Shown in pieces: positions 9,975 through 19,107 of a DNA stretch of 64,000 nt. A program made the position numbers and the translations under genes. The stretch comes from Saccharibacillus qingshengii (GTDB lineage: Bacteria > Bacillota > Bacilli > Paenibacillales > Paenibacillaceae). Positions within the stretch are counted from its first letter, which is position 1, and every line of letters begins with the position of its first letter. Below the pieces are notes generated by a model. It did not search any database and was not told the DNA's origin. It saw only the letters and a list, made by a program, of their open reading frames with translations. The DNA is taken from contig NZ_JAAZWC010000001.1 in assembly GCF_013185195.1 (NCBI RefSeq), forward strand, positions 62,001 to 126,000. The letters run 5' to 3'.

Positions 9975-10028
9975 TTCGCAGATAAGAACGCTGCTGTGGC
10001 CTTTTCCGGGTATCAAGTTCAAGCTTCT

Positions 10029-10140
10029 GAGTTCCCGCGTATCCTCGATCTCACGAAAAACGTTTTCACGTACGTTTTTCATGCGTGAAAATCGGTCATC
10101 GATACGCTTCGCTAACCTGCGTCATCGGAATCCTGCTCCC
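10029..10140. repeat. Diverged hairpin repeat, copy C
   Basis: Begins GAGTTCCCGCGTA and ends TCATCGGAATCCTGCTCCC. Hairpin arms GAAAAACG and CGTTTTTC (10055-10080) enclose the loop TTTTCACGTA. This is the cleanest copy. Confidence 0.8.
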
Positions 10141-10292
10141 TTCGAACAAGAATGGAAATCTCGCTTCGAATCGGTCTTCATTCTTCCGTCTTCTACAATA
10201 AAGCTTCGTTCTTCATTCGTACTTGAGTCCTGCTTCAAACTTCGTGCTTGGGTAAAGCGGTTGTCCTCTTCAATGGTCTGCGGTCAGTGTCT

Positions 10293-10403
10293 GAGTTCCC
10301 GCATATTCGCTTCTCCCGAAAGACGTTTTCACGGGCGTCTTTCTTCATGTGCAGGAGGTTTGAAATATGCTTCGCTTACCTAGCCCATTGGACTTGTCCC
10401 TCC
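10293..10403. repeat. Diverged hairpin repeat, copy D
   Basis: Begins GAGTTCCCGCATA. Hairpin arms GAAAGACG (10318-10325) and CGTCTTTC (10336-10343) show a paired change relative to copy C around the loop TTTTCACGGG. The 3' part (CTTACCTAGCCCATTGGA) is more diverged. Confidence 0.75.
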
Positions 10404-10689
10404 TTATTATGGATGATGGAAAAGTCTTGAGTGGCACCGGCGGATGCTTCGTTTCGGTGAGGCTTTGAAGTATCGCTGGTGTTGGTTCTATATTAACCCC
10501 GGTGCCAGAAAAGTAAAACGTCTGTAAAAACATCGAGATGTTTGTAAAAGTTCATCTGGTTCACTCAGCTCATTCGGACTGCAAAGCTCGCAAGATAACG
10601 CTTTATTTTTAGGTTTTACGCCTTTTCGGGAGTGAGCAAGCTCAATGAAGAGCGAAAGTGGGTAATAAGCGACAAAGGAGGCGTTGGAG

Positions 10690-11259
10690 ATGGCCATGCT
10701 CAAAACGATTAAAACAAGTATGAACGATACCAAGCAGGCGCTGGACGGGATCAAGGCATCCATGGACAGCCTCAAAACGGAAGTAGACACGCTCAAAGGA
10801 AATATGGAACAGGTGCAGACGCAGATGAAAGACAAACCCGCAAAGTTCAAATCTTCCCTTTCTTATTTGAAACTGGGAATCGGCGACTTGAAAGCGGAAG
10901 CCGCGGCGATCAAGCAGGGAGTCACGACGGTGAAAGATGCGGGCAAAGATCACGAGCCGGCCGGTTCGCTGCTTGCCGGTACGGAGTTTGTACGCGAAGC
11001 CGACGGCTTCAAGCTGAAAAAAGGCGGTCAGGTTATCGGTGAAATCACGTATGCGGAAGGCCCCGAACCCGATACGTGGATGGCCAATCATACGTACGTG
11101 GATCCCGAGTATCGCGGAGGCAGTATCGCCAAGACGCTGCTGGAACGATTGGTGGAAGAAGCGCGGCTGGAAGACAAACGGATCTTCCCGGTTTGTTCGT
11201 ATGTGCGCGCCCAGTTCAAACGCAACCCGGAATATCGCGACGTCTGGCACGAATATTAA
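10690..11259 (+). CDS. Coiled-coil protein with C-terminal YidJ/YjdJ-type GNAT acetyltransferase domain
   Basis: A 189-residue protein; ATG at 10690 was chosen because AAAGGAGG ends eight bases before it, while a TTG at 10684 is too close. Residues 1-75 form a heptad-like helical region (KTIKTSMNDTKQALDGIKAS) that suggests oligomerisation. The C-terminal about 95 residues match the small GNAT family PF14542, with VDPEYRGGSIAKTLLERLV as the acetyl-CoA loop and the FPVCSYVRAQFKRNPEY ending. The substrate is unknown. Fusion of a coiled coil to this minimal acetyltransferase is uncommon in my experience. It ends in a strong terminator. Confidence 0.85.
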   Translation: MAMLKTIKTSMNDTKQALDGIKASMDSLKTEVDTLKGNMEQVQTQMKDKPAKFKSSLSYLKLGIGDLKAEAAAIKQGVTTVKDAGKDHEPAGSLLAGTEFVREADGFKLKKGGQVIGEITYAEGPEPDTWMANHTYVDPEYRGGSIAKTLLERLVEEARLEDKRIFPVCSYVRAQFKRNPEYRDVWHEY

Positions 11260-11291
11260 GCCGGATTTCCGATGCGCAAGATCCTCTGGAG

Positions 11292-11340
11292 AAAGAGCGG
11301 ACCGATCCGGCAAAATGCCGATTCGTTCGCTCTTTTTTTT
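11292..11340 (+). terminator. Terminator of the coiled-coil acetyltransferase gene
   Basis: AAAGAGCG pairs with CGCTCTTT with an inner GGC/GCC stem, followed by T8. Confidence 0.85.
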
Positions 11341-11505
11341 GACCGCATAATCAGGTATTGTTATACATAAGAAGCGTTTTAAAGAAAGAACGTTTCGAAA
11401 GGAAAGCGAACCGGTACCGACATTACACAAGAGTTCGTGCAGATCGCGGCGGCTGGAAGGCTGACGCGTCATTTTTCAGCGCGGCTGCAAGGAGAGATGA
11501 ACTCA

Positions 11506-12093
11506 ATGACCACTACGATTTTGGAACGCCTGAAAAATGAAAGCGCGCCTTATCACGATCGTGTAGAGGCTAACCCTTACGCTTCGGCCATTATGAACGG
11601 TACGATCGGTTTGGAAGAGTATAGAAGATATCTGGAATTGTTCTACGGCTTTATCGCTCCGCTGGAAAGCCGGGCCGAGGCTTCGCAGGCGCTACGCGAA
11701 TCCGGCTACAACCTACAGGACCGGCGCAAGACGCCGATGCTGGAGCGCGATTTGATACGATTGGGGCTGTCGCCTGCCCAGATCGCCGCTCTGCCGCTCT
11801 GCAGCGAGCTTCCCGACTTGTCAACAAGAAGCAAACTGCTGGGCTGCTTTTATGTGATCGAAGGATCGACCATGGGCGGACAGATGATTACGAAGAAACT
11901 CTCGAAGACGCTTGCGATTACGCCTGAAGCGGGATTGTCTTATTTTGACGCTTACGGAGCGGATACCCGTATTCGCTGGAGCGAATTCCGAGAGCTTCTG
12001 CTTCAGGCCGGAGACCGCGAAGAGAGCTGCGGCGAAATTACGGAGACGGCTGTCGAAACCTTCCGTCTGCTGGAGCGTTGGCTCGCCGAGTAA
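11506..12093 (+). CDS. Biliverdin-producing heme oxygenase
   Basis: Opens heme to biliverdin, iron and CO, supplying the chromophore of the bacteriophytochrome encoded 63 bp downstream. The 195-residue all-helical protein has the proximal heme ligand His17 (APYHDRVE) and the distal-helix motif EGSTMGGQMI typical of BphO/HemO enzymes. The start at 11506 fits AAGGAGAG with ten-base spacing; two upstream in-frame ATGs do not. Pairing with a phytochrome gene in the same orientation supports a two-gene light-sensing operon. Confidence 0.93.
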   Translation: MTTTILERLKNESAPYHDRVEANPYASAIMNGTIGLEEYRRYLELFYGFIAPLESRAEASQALRESGYNLQDRRKTPMLERDLIRLGLSPAQIAALPLCSELPDLSTRSKLLGCFYVIEGSTMGGQMITKKLSKTLAITPEAGLSYFDAYGADTRIRWSEFRELLLQAGDREESCGEITETAVETFRLLERWLAE

Positions 12094-12156
12094 ACCTACC
12101 TGTCATACGCATCTTAGAAGACCCAACCCTAAACTCAGCAGGAGGTTATTCCTTTA

Positions 12157-14709
12157 ATGGCCAATATCAACCCTAATCCCGACAGTGAGCCGCTTAACCG
12201 TTCGCTGCTGACCGGCGGCGGATACGTCACCGACGAGCTGATCGACCTGACCAACTGCGACAAGGAACCGATTCATATCCCGGGCATGATCCAGCCGAAC
12301 GGCGTGCTGCTTGCCGCCCGGCGGACCTCTTCGGGCAAGATTGTCCAATGCAGCCGCAATTCGGCCCAACTGCTCGGGCGTTCGCCCGAAGAGCTGCTGG
12401 GCATGACGCTGGCCGACTTGCTCGGCCAGGATGTAATGACGGATCTGGTCAACCGCGATTTGAATGCCGAAGCTTCATCCGATCTTCAATATCTCAAAGT
12501 GCTGATCGAAGTCAGTGGACTGCCGGTGCGCTTTACGGCTGTCGCTCACGAAAGCGAAGGCCTGCTGATCTTGGAACTTGAACTTGAAGACGAGCAGGAA
12601 GAAGACGGTATCGAAGATTTCCGCTGGATCCGCACGTTTTTTGTGAAGCTCAAACAAAGTGCGGACCGTTACACGGCGAGTCAGGTAGCAGCGGAACAGG
12701 TTAAGGAAATCCTCGGCTACGACCGGGTTATGGTGTACGAATTCGACAAGGAATGGAATGGAAAGGTCGTCGCGGAAGCCAGAGAATCCCATTTGGAACC
12801 TTTCCTGGGCCATCATTATCCGGCATCGGATATTCCGAAGCAGGCCCGGGCTTTGTATCTGCGCAATTGGCTGCGCACGATTGTGGACGTCAGCTATACG
12901 CCGGTCGAAATTGTGCCGACCGTACAGCCGCTGACCGGCAAACCGCTCAATTTGAGTTTGTCCGTTCTGCGCAGCGTTTCTCCGCTTCATATCGAATATT
13001 TGAAAAATATGGGCGTCGGAGCGACCGTGACCATTTCGCTGATCCACGACGGGGAACTCTGGGGCATGATTACGTGCCATCATTATTCGCCGAAGTATGT
13101 TTCGCACCGCATCCGGAATCTGTGCAATTTCCTGGGCGCTTTTTTCTCCAACGAATTGTACCAGCGCCAGCAGTTGGATCAATATCAGGCGGAGCTGCGT
13201 CTGCGGACGGAAGCTTCGCGGATCGCGAAGATCTTTATCGGCACCGCAAGTCCGTTCCGGGTGGTTGAAGATCTGTACGCCTCCGAGCGGAAACTGCTCG
13301 ATTTGATGGGTGCCTCCGGTGCGGCGGTCAGCTATAACGACAAACTGATGACGTTCGGAGATACGCCCGCGCCGGGCGAAATCCGGGAATTGGCCGGCTG
13401 GATGGGCGGCAAATCGCAGAATTATACGTATCACACGTCCAGATTGAGTCAGGAGTTTGCTAGGGCCGCTTCCTACAAAGAAAAAGCTTCCGGGGCCCTC
13501 TATGTCGCATTGTCTCCGGGTCAACAAAATTACATCATCTGGTTCCGGCCGGAACTGCTGCAGATCGTCGATTGGGCGGGCGATCCGGCCAAAGCGGTTA
13601 TCCAGGAAAATGACGGATTCCGTTTGTCGCCGCGCAAATCGTTCGAGAAATGGCGGGAAGTGGTCCAATCGACGGCTCTGCATTGGAAGACCGAGGAGCT
13701 GAACGCTTTGTTCGAACTGCGTGCGGTTGTCGACAATCAGACGAAAAGCGATCTTCAGCAGGCGGAAGAACAGGCGCTGCAGAATGCCCGGATCCTGCGG
13801 CAGAACGAACAGCGTTATTTGCAGCTGATGGAATTCTCGCCGGTAGCGTTCTTTACCCTGACGGACCGGCATATCGTCTACTGCAACGAACAGGCGACCA
13901 CGCTGCTTGGCGAAACCGACAAGGAAGCGTTGATCGGCCAGGATTTTCTGCCTTTCGTATTGGAAGAATCCCGTGAACCGATGAGAGCTCTGCTCAAGCA
14001 GTTGGAACAGGACGCCTCTTCGCTGGTATCGGGCAGTCAAGCATTCGTGAACCTCAAATGCGAAACGCTGCTGCTCGATATCACGCTGGCGGCCGTTTCG
14101 CACAGCGGAAGACCTTCGGTTATGCTGATTGCCCGCAAAATCGCCGAAACGCCCGAACAGCAGACGGAATATACCAGCATCACCGATCAGTTGAACAGCT
14201 ATATGACGACGGATCCGCTGACGGATCTTCCAAACCGGCGGACGTTCGAACAGCTGCTCGAGAAAGATTGGATTGAAGCTTCCGGAAGCGATAGCCATCC
14301 GATTGCGCTGCTGGAGATCGATATCGACGATTTCCGCAGCTACAATGCCGTCCACGGCCTTCAGGGCGGAGACCTGTGTATCCAGAATGTCGCGCAGGTG
14401 CTCGATCTGTTCGGCCGCCAGTGCGAAGCCCGCGTATCCCGTACGGGCGGAGGCACGTTTATGATGCGTCTGGATGGCCGTTATGTAGGACAGGCGGAAG
14501 AACTGGCGGAACAGCTGCGCCAGGGAGTCATTGATCTGCAGATTCGCCGGAATGAAGAGAGTACCTGGGATTATGTAACGGTCAGCATCGGCGGCGCTTT
14601 GATGCGTCCCACTTCCGATCACCGGTTTACCCATTTTATTCTTCAGGCGGACCGGGCCTTGATGCAGGCCAAACGCGAAGGCAAGAATCGCGTCGTCTTC
14701 ATGGAATAG
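12157..14709 (+). CDS. Bacteriophytochrome with PAS and degenerate GGDEF output
   Basis: An 850-residue red/far-red photoreceptor. The order is PAS (about 25-125) with bilin-attachment Cys34 in LTNCDKEPIHIPG, GAF (about 150-320) with the PASDIPKQAR motif (Asp225), and PHY (about 330-510) with the tongue motif PRKSF (492-496). A second PAS (about 560-670) and a C-terminal GGDEF domain (about 690-850) follow. The entry motif DPLTDLPNRR of the GGDEF domain is intact, but the active-site loop reads GGGTF (764-768) and no RxxD inhibitory site is present. Cyclase activity is therefore probably lost. Biliverdin comes from the adjacent heme oxygenase. Start ATG follows AGGAGG. Confidence 0.95.
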   Translation: MANINPNPDSEPLNRSLLTGGGYVTDELIDLTNCDKEPIHIPGMIQPNGVLLAARRTSSGKIVQCSRNSAQLLGRSPEELLGMTLADLLGQDVMTDLVNRDLNAEASSDLQYLKVLIEVSGLPVRFTAVAHESEGLLILELELEDEQEEDGIEDFRWIRTFFVKLKQSADRYTASQVAAEQVKEILGYDRVMVYEFDKEWNGKVVAEARESHLEPFLGHHYPASDIPKQARALYLRNWLRTIVDVSYTPVEIVPTVQPLTGKPLNLSLSVLRSVSPLHIEYLKNMGVGATVTISLIHDGELWGMITCHHYSPKYVSHRIRNLCNFLGAFFSNELYQRQQLDQYQAELRLRTEASRIAKIFIGTASPFRVVEDLYASERKLLDLMGASGAAVSYNDKLMTFGDTPAPGEIRELAGWMGGKSQNYTYHTSRLSQEFARAASYKEKASGALYVALSPGQQNYIIWFRPELLQIVDWAGDPAKAVIQENDGFRLSPRKSFEKWREVVQSTALHWKTEELNALFELRAVVDNQTKSDLQQAEEQALQNARILRQNEQRYLQLMEFSPVAFFTLTDRHIVYCNEQATTLLGETDKEALIGQDFLPFVLEESREPMRALLKQLEQDASSLVSGSQAFVNLKCETLLLDITLAAVSHSGRPSVMLIARKIAETPEQQTEYTSITDQLNSYMTTDPLTDLPNRRTFEQLLEKDWIEASGSDSHPIALLEIDIDDFRSYNAVHGLQGGDLCIQNVAQVLDLFGRQCEARVSRTGGGTFMMRLDGRYVGQAEELAEQLRQGVIDLQIRRNEESTWDYVTVSIGGALMRPTSDHRFTHFILQADRALMQAKREGKNRVVFME

Positions 14710-14715
14710 CCCTAA

Positions 14716-14755
14716 GCAAAAAGCCTTTTCCCTCGATAGGGAAAAGGCTTTTTGC
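14716..14755. terminator. Bidirectional terminator
   Basis: An 18-bp stem (GCAAAAAGCCTTTTCCCT and its complement) around CGAT, between the phytochrome gene and the convergent P450 gene. Confidence 0.9.
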
Positions 14756-14798
14756 CGTTGGGGACTTTCGGTTGAGGCCTGTTTTCGGTTGAAGCGTG

Positions 14799-15986
14799 TT
14801 ACAGAGACAGCGGGATGGCTTTGACGCCGCGTACAATCATGCCCGGACGCCATTCGAGTTCGCCCGCATCCTGCCGCAGACGAAGGTTCGGGAAGCGCCG
14901 GATCAGCGTGTTTACGGCAATCTCGCCTTCGAGTCGGGCCAGCGGTGCGCCCAGGCACATATGAATGCCGTGTCCGAACGCCAGATGCCGGCTCCGCTCC
15001 CGGGTAATATCGAACAGATCCGGATCGGCGAACTGCGAGCCGTCCCGGTCTGCGGAATCGAGCGCCACGACGATCAGATCGCCTTTTTGCATCGCATGTC
15101 CGCGGAAATCCAGATCTTCACCGGCCCAGCGCGACGTGCTGAACTCGACGGGACCGTTGTAGCGCAGCATTTCTTCGATAGCGCCTTTGATCAATTCCGG
15201 ATTCTCCTGCAGTTTGCGCAGCTGCTCGGGATGCTGCAGCAGCGAAAGGATACCGTTGCCGATCAGATTGACGGTCGTCTCGTGGCCGGCGATGATCAGC
15301 AGGGATACCACGCCGTAGATTTCCTGTTCCGACAGGCGCTCGCCGGCTTCTTCCGCCACGATCAGCTGGCTGATGAGATCGTCGCCCGGCTCGCGCCGGA
15401 CTTTCTCGAACCATCTGCCCAGATACTCGGTAAATTCCTGCATATGCTGATAAACGGTCGGACCTTCTTCCGCGTTCGAAGCGCCGATAATCGAATTCGA
15501 CCAGGTCCGGAATTTGTCCTGATCTTCGATCGGAACCCCGAGAATTTCGCTGATGACGATAATCGGCAGCGGGAAAGCGTAATCGTCGATCAATTCGATC
15601 GTATCCCGTCCTTCGACGGCATCCAGCAGTTGATCCGCGATCTGTTGGATATGCCCGCGCATGCCTTCGATCAATTTGGGCGTAAATGCCTGCTGGACAA
15701 GCCCGCGCAGTCTGCGATGATCCGGCGGATCGGCGAAAAGCATATTGTTCGTGAAAATACTTTGACTGCCGCTGCCGTAAATTTTGGTCATATCCTTGAT
15801 AAAACGGTTGTCTTTGAGAATCTCGACGGCATCTTCGTAACGGGTAATCATCCATCCGAATTGGCCGTCGGGAAACATCAGCTTTGCGATCGGTTCTTCT
15901 TCTCTCATTCGGGTATAGACCGGATAAGGATCCTGGGTGAACTCCGGGGTGAACAGCACATCTTTGGGCGAGTGGTTGGAATTCAA
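14799..15986 (-). CDS. Cytochrome P450
   Basis: A 395-residue soluble bacterial P450 (CYP107/CYP109-like length). It has the oxygen-binding I-helix motif AGHETT, the K-helix ExxR in EEMLRY, and the heme loop FGHGIHMCLGAPLAR with ligand Cys near 344. The TTG at 15986 is the likely start because GAGAGGAG lies just before it; a further upstream TTG at 16004 overlaps that site. No ferredoxin or reductase gene is adjacent, so electrons must come from shared partners. Substrate unknown. Confidence 0.93.
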   Translation of the reverse strand: MNSNHSPKDVLFTPEFTQDPYPVYTRMREEEPIAKLMFPDGQFGWMITRYEDAVEILKDNRFIKDMTKIYGSGSQSIFTNNMLFADPPDHRRLRGLVQQAFTPKLIEGMRGHIQQIADQLLDAVEGRDTIELIDDYAFPLPIIVISEILGVPIEDQDKFRTWSNSIIGASNAEEGPTVYQHMQEFTEYLGRWFEKVRREPGDDLISQLIVAEEAGERLSEQEIYGVVSLLIIAGHETTVNLIGNGILSLLQHPEQLRKLQENPELIKGAIEEMLRYNGPVEFSTSRWAGEDLDFRGHAMQKGDLIVVALDSADRDGSQFADPDLFDITRERSRHLAFGHGIHMCLGAPLARLEGEIAVNTLIRRFPNLRLRQDAGELEWRPGMIVRGVKAIPLSL

Positions 15987-16182
15987 ATCAAAAACTCCTC
16001 TCAAAGTCGGATAAAAACAAGATAACGTTTACTTATTACCCACTATGCCGTTATCCGATAAGCCGCCCCTCGTTGCCTGCCCGAAAGGCGTCATTGTATA
16101 CTGGGGAAGTGAAGGATTTCAAAAATCGCCGCACCGCGCAAGCTTGCCAAAGAGCTTCGCCAGACGGCATGGAGGTACAGCA

Positions 16183-16647
16183 ATGACCGACGATTTTGTA
16201 TTCAAACTGATGGACCGGGCTCAGACAGGCATTTTGAAGTATGCGGAGAGTGTATCCAAGGAAGCCCGAACAGTGATCCCGCAAGGGTTCAATAATCATC
16301 TGTATTGGAATCTGGGCCATATCCTCGCCGTCAGCGACCGCGTCGTCTACGGACTCTCCGGACGCGAGCCGGTTCTTCCTTCCGCTTACGCGACCTTTTT
16401 TGCGCCGGGTACCCGCCCTTCGGACTGGCAGGGCGAACCGCCGGCCTGGGACGAACTGATCGAAGAAATGCGCAGACTTCCGCAGCGTTTCCGGGAGTCT
16501 TTTGCCGGCAAGCAAGGCGAGGCGCTTGCCAGCTTGGACAATTTTGCCAAAGCGGAAACGCTCGGGGATCTGCTGATGCTGAACGTCACGCATATGAATC
16601 AACATATGGGCGTCATGAACGCATTGGCTCGCATCAGCCGGTCCTGA
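16183..16647 (+). CDS. DinB-family four-helix metalloprotein
   Basis: A 154-residue protein whose ATG follows GGAGGT. The DinB-superfamily signature is a conserved N-terminal helix, a histidine in YWNLGHILAVSDRVVYGLSG, and HMNQHMGVM near the C-terminus, which together can form a His-rich metal site. Members include damage-inducible proteins and thiol-dependent S-transferases; the reaction here is not known. The longer frame to 16045 has no ribosome site. Confidence 0.85.
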   Translation: MTDDFVFKLMDRAQTGILKYAESVSKEARTVIPQGFNNHLYWNLGHILAVSDRVVYGLSGREPVLPSAYATFFAPGTRPSDWQGEPPAWDELIEEMRRLPQRFRESFAGKQGEALASLDNFAKAETLGDLLMLNVTHMNQHMGVMNALARISRS

Positions 16648-16708
16648 CCGGGATTCGTTCCGCCGGACTCGAATACGCCGCAGTTCCACAGACAAAGGAG
16701 AGATTATC

Positions 16709-17677
16709 GTGAAAACATCCAAAGCTTTGTTGACCGCTCTGGGAATTGCCGCAGTTCCGGCTGCAGCCGTTGTGGCGGGCAGCTTCTATTTCTACCGTAT
16801 GGCCGTGGCCCGCGCACCCAAATCGTTTCTCGACGCCGATCCCGGCCTGCAGCCCAATCCGGATGTGCAGACCGAGACGGAGTCCAGCCGCACCTGGTGG
16901 ACGGAGCAGCCGTTCGAGCATCGGACGCTTTTGTCCGGCGACAATCTGAAGCTGCACGGGTATTATCTGTCCGCCAAGCAGCCGACCAAGCGAACCGCCA
17001 TTCTGGCGCACGGTTATTCCGGCGACGCTTCGATCATGAGCGGAGTGGCCAAGTTCTACCACGAAGATCTCGGCATGAATATTCTGGTACCGGATGCACG
17101 CGGCCACGGCCGCAGCGAAGGGACTTATATCGGCTACGGCTGGCATGAACGGGTCGATTATCTCGGCTGGATCCGCCAGATCATTGCGCAGGACGGCCCG
17201 CAGGCGCAGATTGTGCTGCACGGGATTTCCATGGGCGGTGCGACCGTCATGATGACAAGCGGAGAAGATCTGCCTCCCCATGTCAAAGCGATTGTCGAAG
17301 ACTGCGGTTATACGTCCGTTCGCGATGAACTGGCCCATCAGATGAAGCGCATGTACAAGCTGCCGGCTTTCCCGATGCTGCCGGCAACCGAAGCGCTCAC
17401 CCGGATCAAAGCCGGTTATTCGTTCACCGAAGCCTCCGCGCTGAATCAGGTCCGGCGCAGCCGGACACCGATGCTGTTTATCCACGGCTCCGACGATGTG
17501 TTTGTTCCGACGTCGATGGTGCACGAACTGTACGCAGCGTGCCCGGCCGAGAAAGACCTGCTGATCGTCGAAGGCGCCGGACACGGCGATTCGTTCCTGA
17601 TCGACAAAGCGTCCTATACACGCAAAGTAACCGAATTTCTGCAGGGACGCCTGAGCGAACCCGCCGCGGCAGACTGA
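16709..17677 (+). CDS. Membrane-anchored alpha/beta hydrolase
   Basis: A 322-residue protein with one N-terminal hydrophobic helix (residues about 7-29), so it is probably anchored with its domain outside the membrane. The hydrolase core has the nucleophile elbow GISMGG, an acid in HGSDDVFVP and the catalytic histidine in GAGHGDSF. It resembles YqkD/YfhM-like serine hydrolases. It follows the DinB gene by 61 bp and ends in a strong terminator. Substrate unknown. Confidence 0.9.
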   Translation: MKTSKALLTALGIAAVPAAAVVAGSFYFYRMAVARAPKSFLDADPGLQPNPDVQTETESSRTWWTEQPFEHRTLLSGDNLKLHGYYLSAKQPTKRTAILAHGYSGDASIMSGVAKFYHEDLGMNILVPDARGHGRSEGTYIGYGWHERVDYLGWIRQIIAQDGPQAQIVLHGISMGGATVMMTSGEDLPPHVKAIVEDCGYTSVRDELAHQMKRMYKLPAFPMLPATEALTRIKAGYSFTEASALNQVRRSRTPMLFIHGSDDVFVPTSMVHELYAACPAEKDLLIVEGAGHGDSFLIDKASYTRKVTEFLQGRLSEPAAAD

Positions 17678-17712
17678 GCGCGGACAGTTTCGGGCAAGTT
17701 TCCGGCAGGAAC

Positions 17713-17750
17713 AGCTTTTCTCCGATTTCAGGCGGAGAAAAGCTTTTTTT
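17713..17750 (+). terminator. Terminator of the alpha/beta hydrolase gene
   Basis: AGCTTTTCTCCG pairs with CGGAGAAAAGCT and is followed by T7. Confidence 0.9.
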
Positions 17751-17880
17751 GTCCCGATTTCAAGATTTGGGACATATGTCCTTCCTTCGATAGGGTGCCC
17801 TGTCCGTATAATGGGGAAGGAAATCGGCGCGCTCGCCTTTTTGGGAGAAGACGCGCCCCAAGGAAACGGAGGACAATACG

Positions 17881-18309
17881 TTGATAAGAGGCATCCTATT
17901 CGCTTTTCTGGGCGGAGCCTGCATTACGCTGCAGGGAGTCGCCAATGCCCGAATCAGCGAAGATATCGGGACGTGGCAGGCGGCCACGGTGACCCAACTG
18001 ACGGGATTTGTCATGGCGCTGCTTATTTATTTCTTTGTGAAGGACGGCGATCTCGGCGGGTTCCGCAAAGTAAAACCTTTGTATCTGGCAGGCGGCGCGT
18101 TTGGCGCGGTTATCATTTACAGCGAGGTCACCGCTATTCAGACGATCGGCGTCACCTTTACCATCTCGGCGCTGCTGATTGCCCAGCTGTGCGTGACGTT
18201 CCTGATCGATACCTTCGGCTGGTTCGGAAGACCGAAAAGTAAGATGGGCGCTCCGCAGTTTATCGGTCTCGCACTGATGATCGGCGGGGTGCTGGTCATG
18301 AAGCTGTAG
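17881..18309 (+). CDS. YdcZ-family (DMT) membrane transporter, first copy
   Basis: A 142-residue membrane protein with about five hydrophobic segments, a half-size DMT member of the DUF606/YdcZ type (FLGGACITLQGVANARI). TTG at 17881 is the start: GGAGGA precedes it and no ATG fits. A second YdcZ-type gene lies at 19108, with a Crp-like regulator between them. Half-size DMT proteins often work as pairs, so the two may form one transporter under that regulator (inference). Confidence 0.88.
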   Translation: MIRGILFAFLGGACITLQGVANARISEDIGTWQAATVTQLTGFVMALLIYFFVKDGDLGGFRKVKPLYLAGGAFGAVIIYSEVTAIQTIGVTFTISALLIAQLCVTFLIDTFGWFGRPKSKMGAPQFIGLALMIGGVLVMKL

Positions 18310-18353
18310 GGCGGGGAAGCCCTGTTTGATTCGAAGCGAAGGAGTTCTTGTCC

Positions 18354-19055
18354 ATGAAAGAAATCAAAGACGCGGGTCTGCTTGAAGCGTATCTGGCGCA
18401 GCATGGGATCGAAAAGGTGTTCCACGAACCGCTGCGGCCGTATTTGAGCTTGTATGCATTCGAGCCGGGAGAGCAGCTGTGCGGCCAGGGCGAACGTGCG
18501 GATCTGCTCTACGTGCTGGTCAAAGGCAAGATCAAGATTTACACGACGTCGCCGGAAGGCAAAACTTTGGTCATTTCGTTCAAAAATCCGCCGGAAGTTA
18601 TCGGAGATATCGAATATTTGCGCGATTTGGACATTATCAATACGGTCGAAGCCGTTTCTCCGGCGGTGGTGATCGGCATATCCGGGAAAATGCTCAAACG
18701 GTATGGAGAAGATCATGCGCCGCTGCTGCGTTTTATGCTGGACATCATTACGAAAAAGTTCTATATCAAGTCGGACTTTCTCAGTTTCAATCTGATGTAC
18801 CCGGTGGAAGTGCGGCTGGCGAGCTATCTGCTGTCCGTTTGTTACGACGAGAGCGATGCCGGCTTCCAGGGACGGCTGGCCACTTCGGAGCTGACCGATA
18901 CGGCCAACCTGATCGGAACCAGCTATCGGCATCTCAACCGGGTGATCCGCAAGCTGTCGGAAGACGGATTGGTGGAGCGCAGCGGAGGCTTTTTGCATGT
19001 ACGGGATCGTCTGGGACTGGAAGCGCTGGCGGGGCGGAATCTGTACGAGCATTAA
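18354..19055 (+). CDS. Crp/Fnr-family transcription regulator (YeiL-like)
   Basis: A 233-residue protein. Residues about 20-140 are a cyclic-nucleotide-binding-type beta roll (GEQLCGQGERADLLYVLVKG), and 150-225 a winged helix with recognition segment LIGTSYRHLNRVIRKL. It lacks the N-terminal cysteine cluster of Fnr, so it is unlikely to be the oxygen sensor behind the Fnr-type boxes elsewhere in the window. ATG at 18354 fits AAGGAG better than the TTG six bases earlier. It sits between two YdcZ genes it may regulate. Confidence 0.88.
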   Translation: MKEIKDAGLLEAYLAQHGIEKVFHEPLRPYLSLYAFEPGEQLCGQGERADLLYVLVKGKIKIYTTSPEGKTLVISFKNPPEVIGDIEYLRDLDIINTVEAVSPAVVIGISGKMLKRYGEDHAPLLRFMLDIITKKFYIKSDFLSFNLMYPVEVRLASYLLSVCYDESDAGFQGRLATSELTDTANLIGTSYRHLNRVIRKLSEDGLVERSGGFLHVRDRLGLEALAGRNLYEH

Positions 19056-19107
19056 GCCAACCAAGAAAGCGGAGGCCGGGAAACGGCAGAAACGGGGAGG
19101 GACTCGA

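Larger units (their letters stand above)
9165..10689. other. Gene-free region of 1.5 kb holding a diverged repeat array
   Basis: No frame on either strand has a ribosome site with sustained coding character. The composition is lower in GC than the flanks. It contains the repeat copies listed below, shorter shared pieces between them (for example CTGCTCGAAA near 9538 and 9706), and an AT-rich leader before the acetyltransferase gene. No known RNA family or attachment site was recognised. Confidence 0.7.

Noticed and set aside
9410-10403. The repeat array read as a CRISPR array
   Set aside because: Repeats are about 110 bp, diverged, unevenly spaced and without short unique spacers; no cas gene is present.
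9410-10403. The repeat array read as integron attC cassette sites
   Set aside because: No integrase gene, no cassettes with genes between copies, and no conserved attC core triplets at the ends.
12475-14958. An 827-codon open frame on the minus strand
   Set aside because: Shadow of the bacteriophytochrome gene caused by its codon bias; no domain or ribosome site.
18354-19055. The Crp-like protein as the regulator of the four Fnr-type promoters
   Set aside because: It lacks the Fe-S cysteine cluster of Fnr and resembles YeiL; its likely targets are the flanking YdcZ genes.
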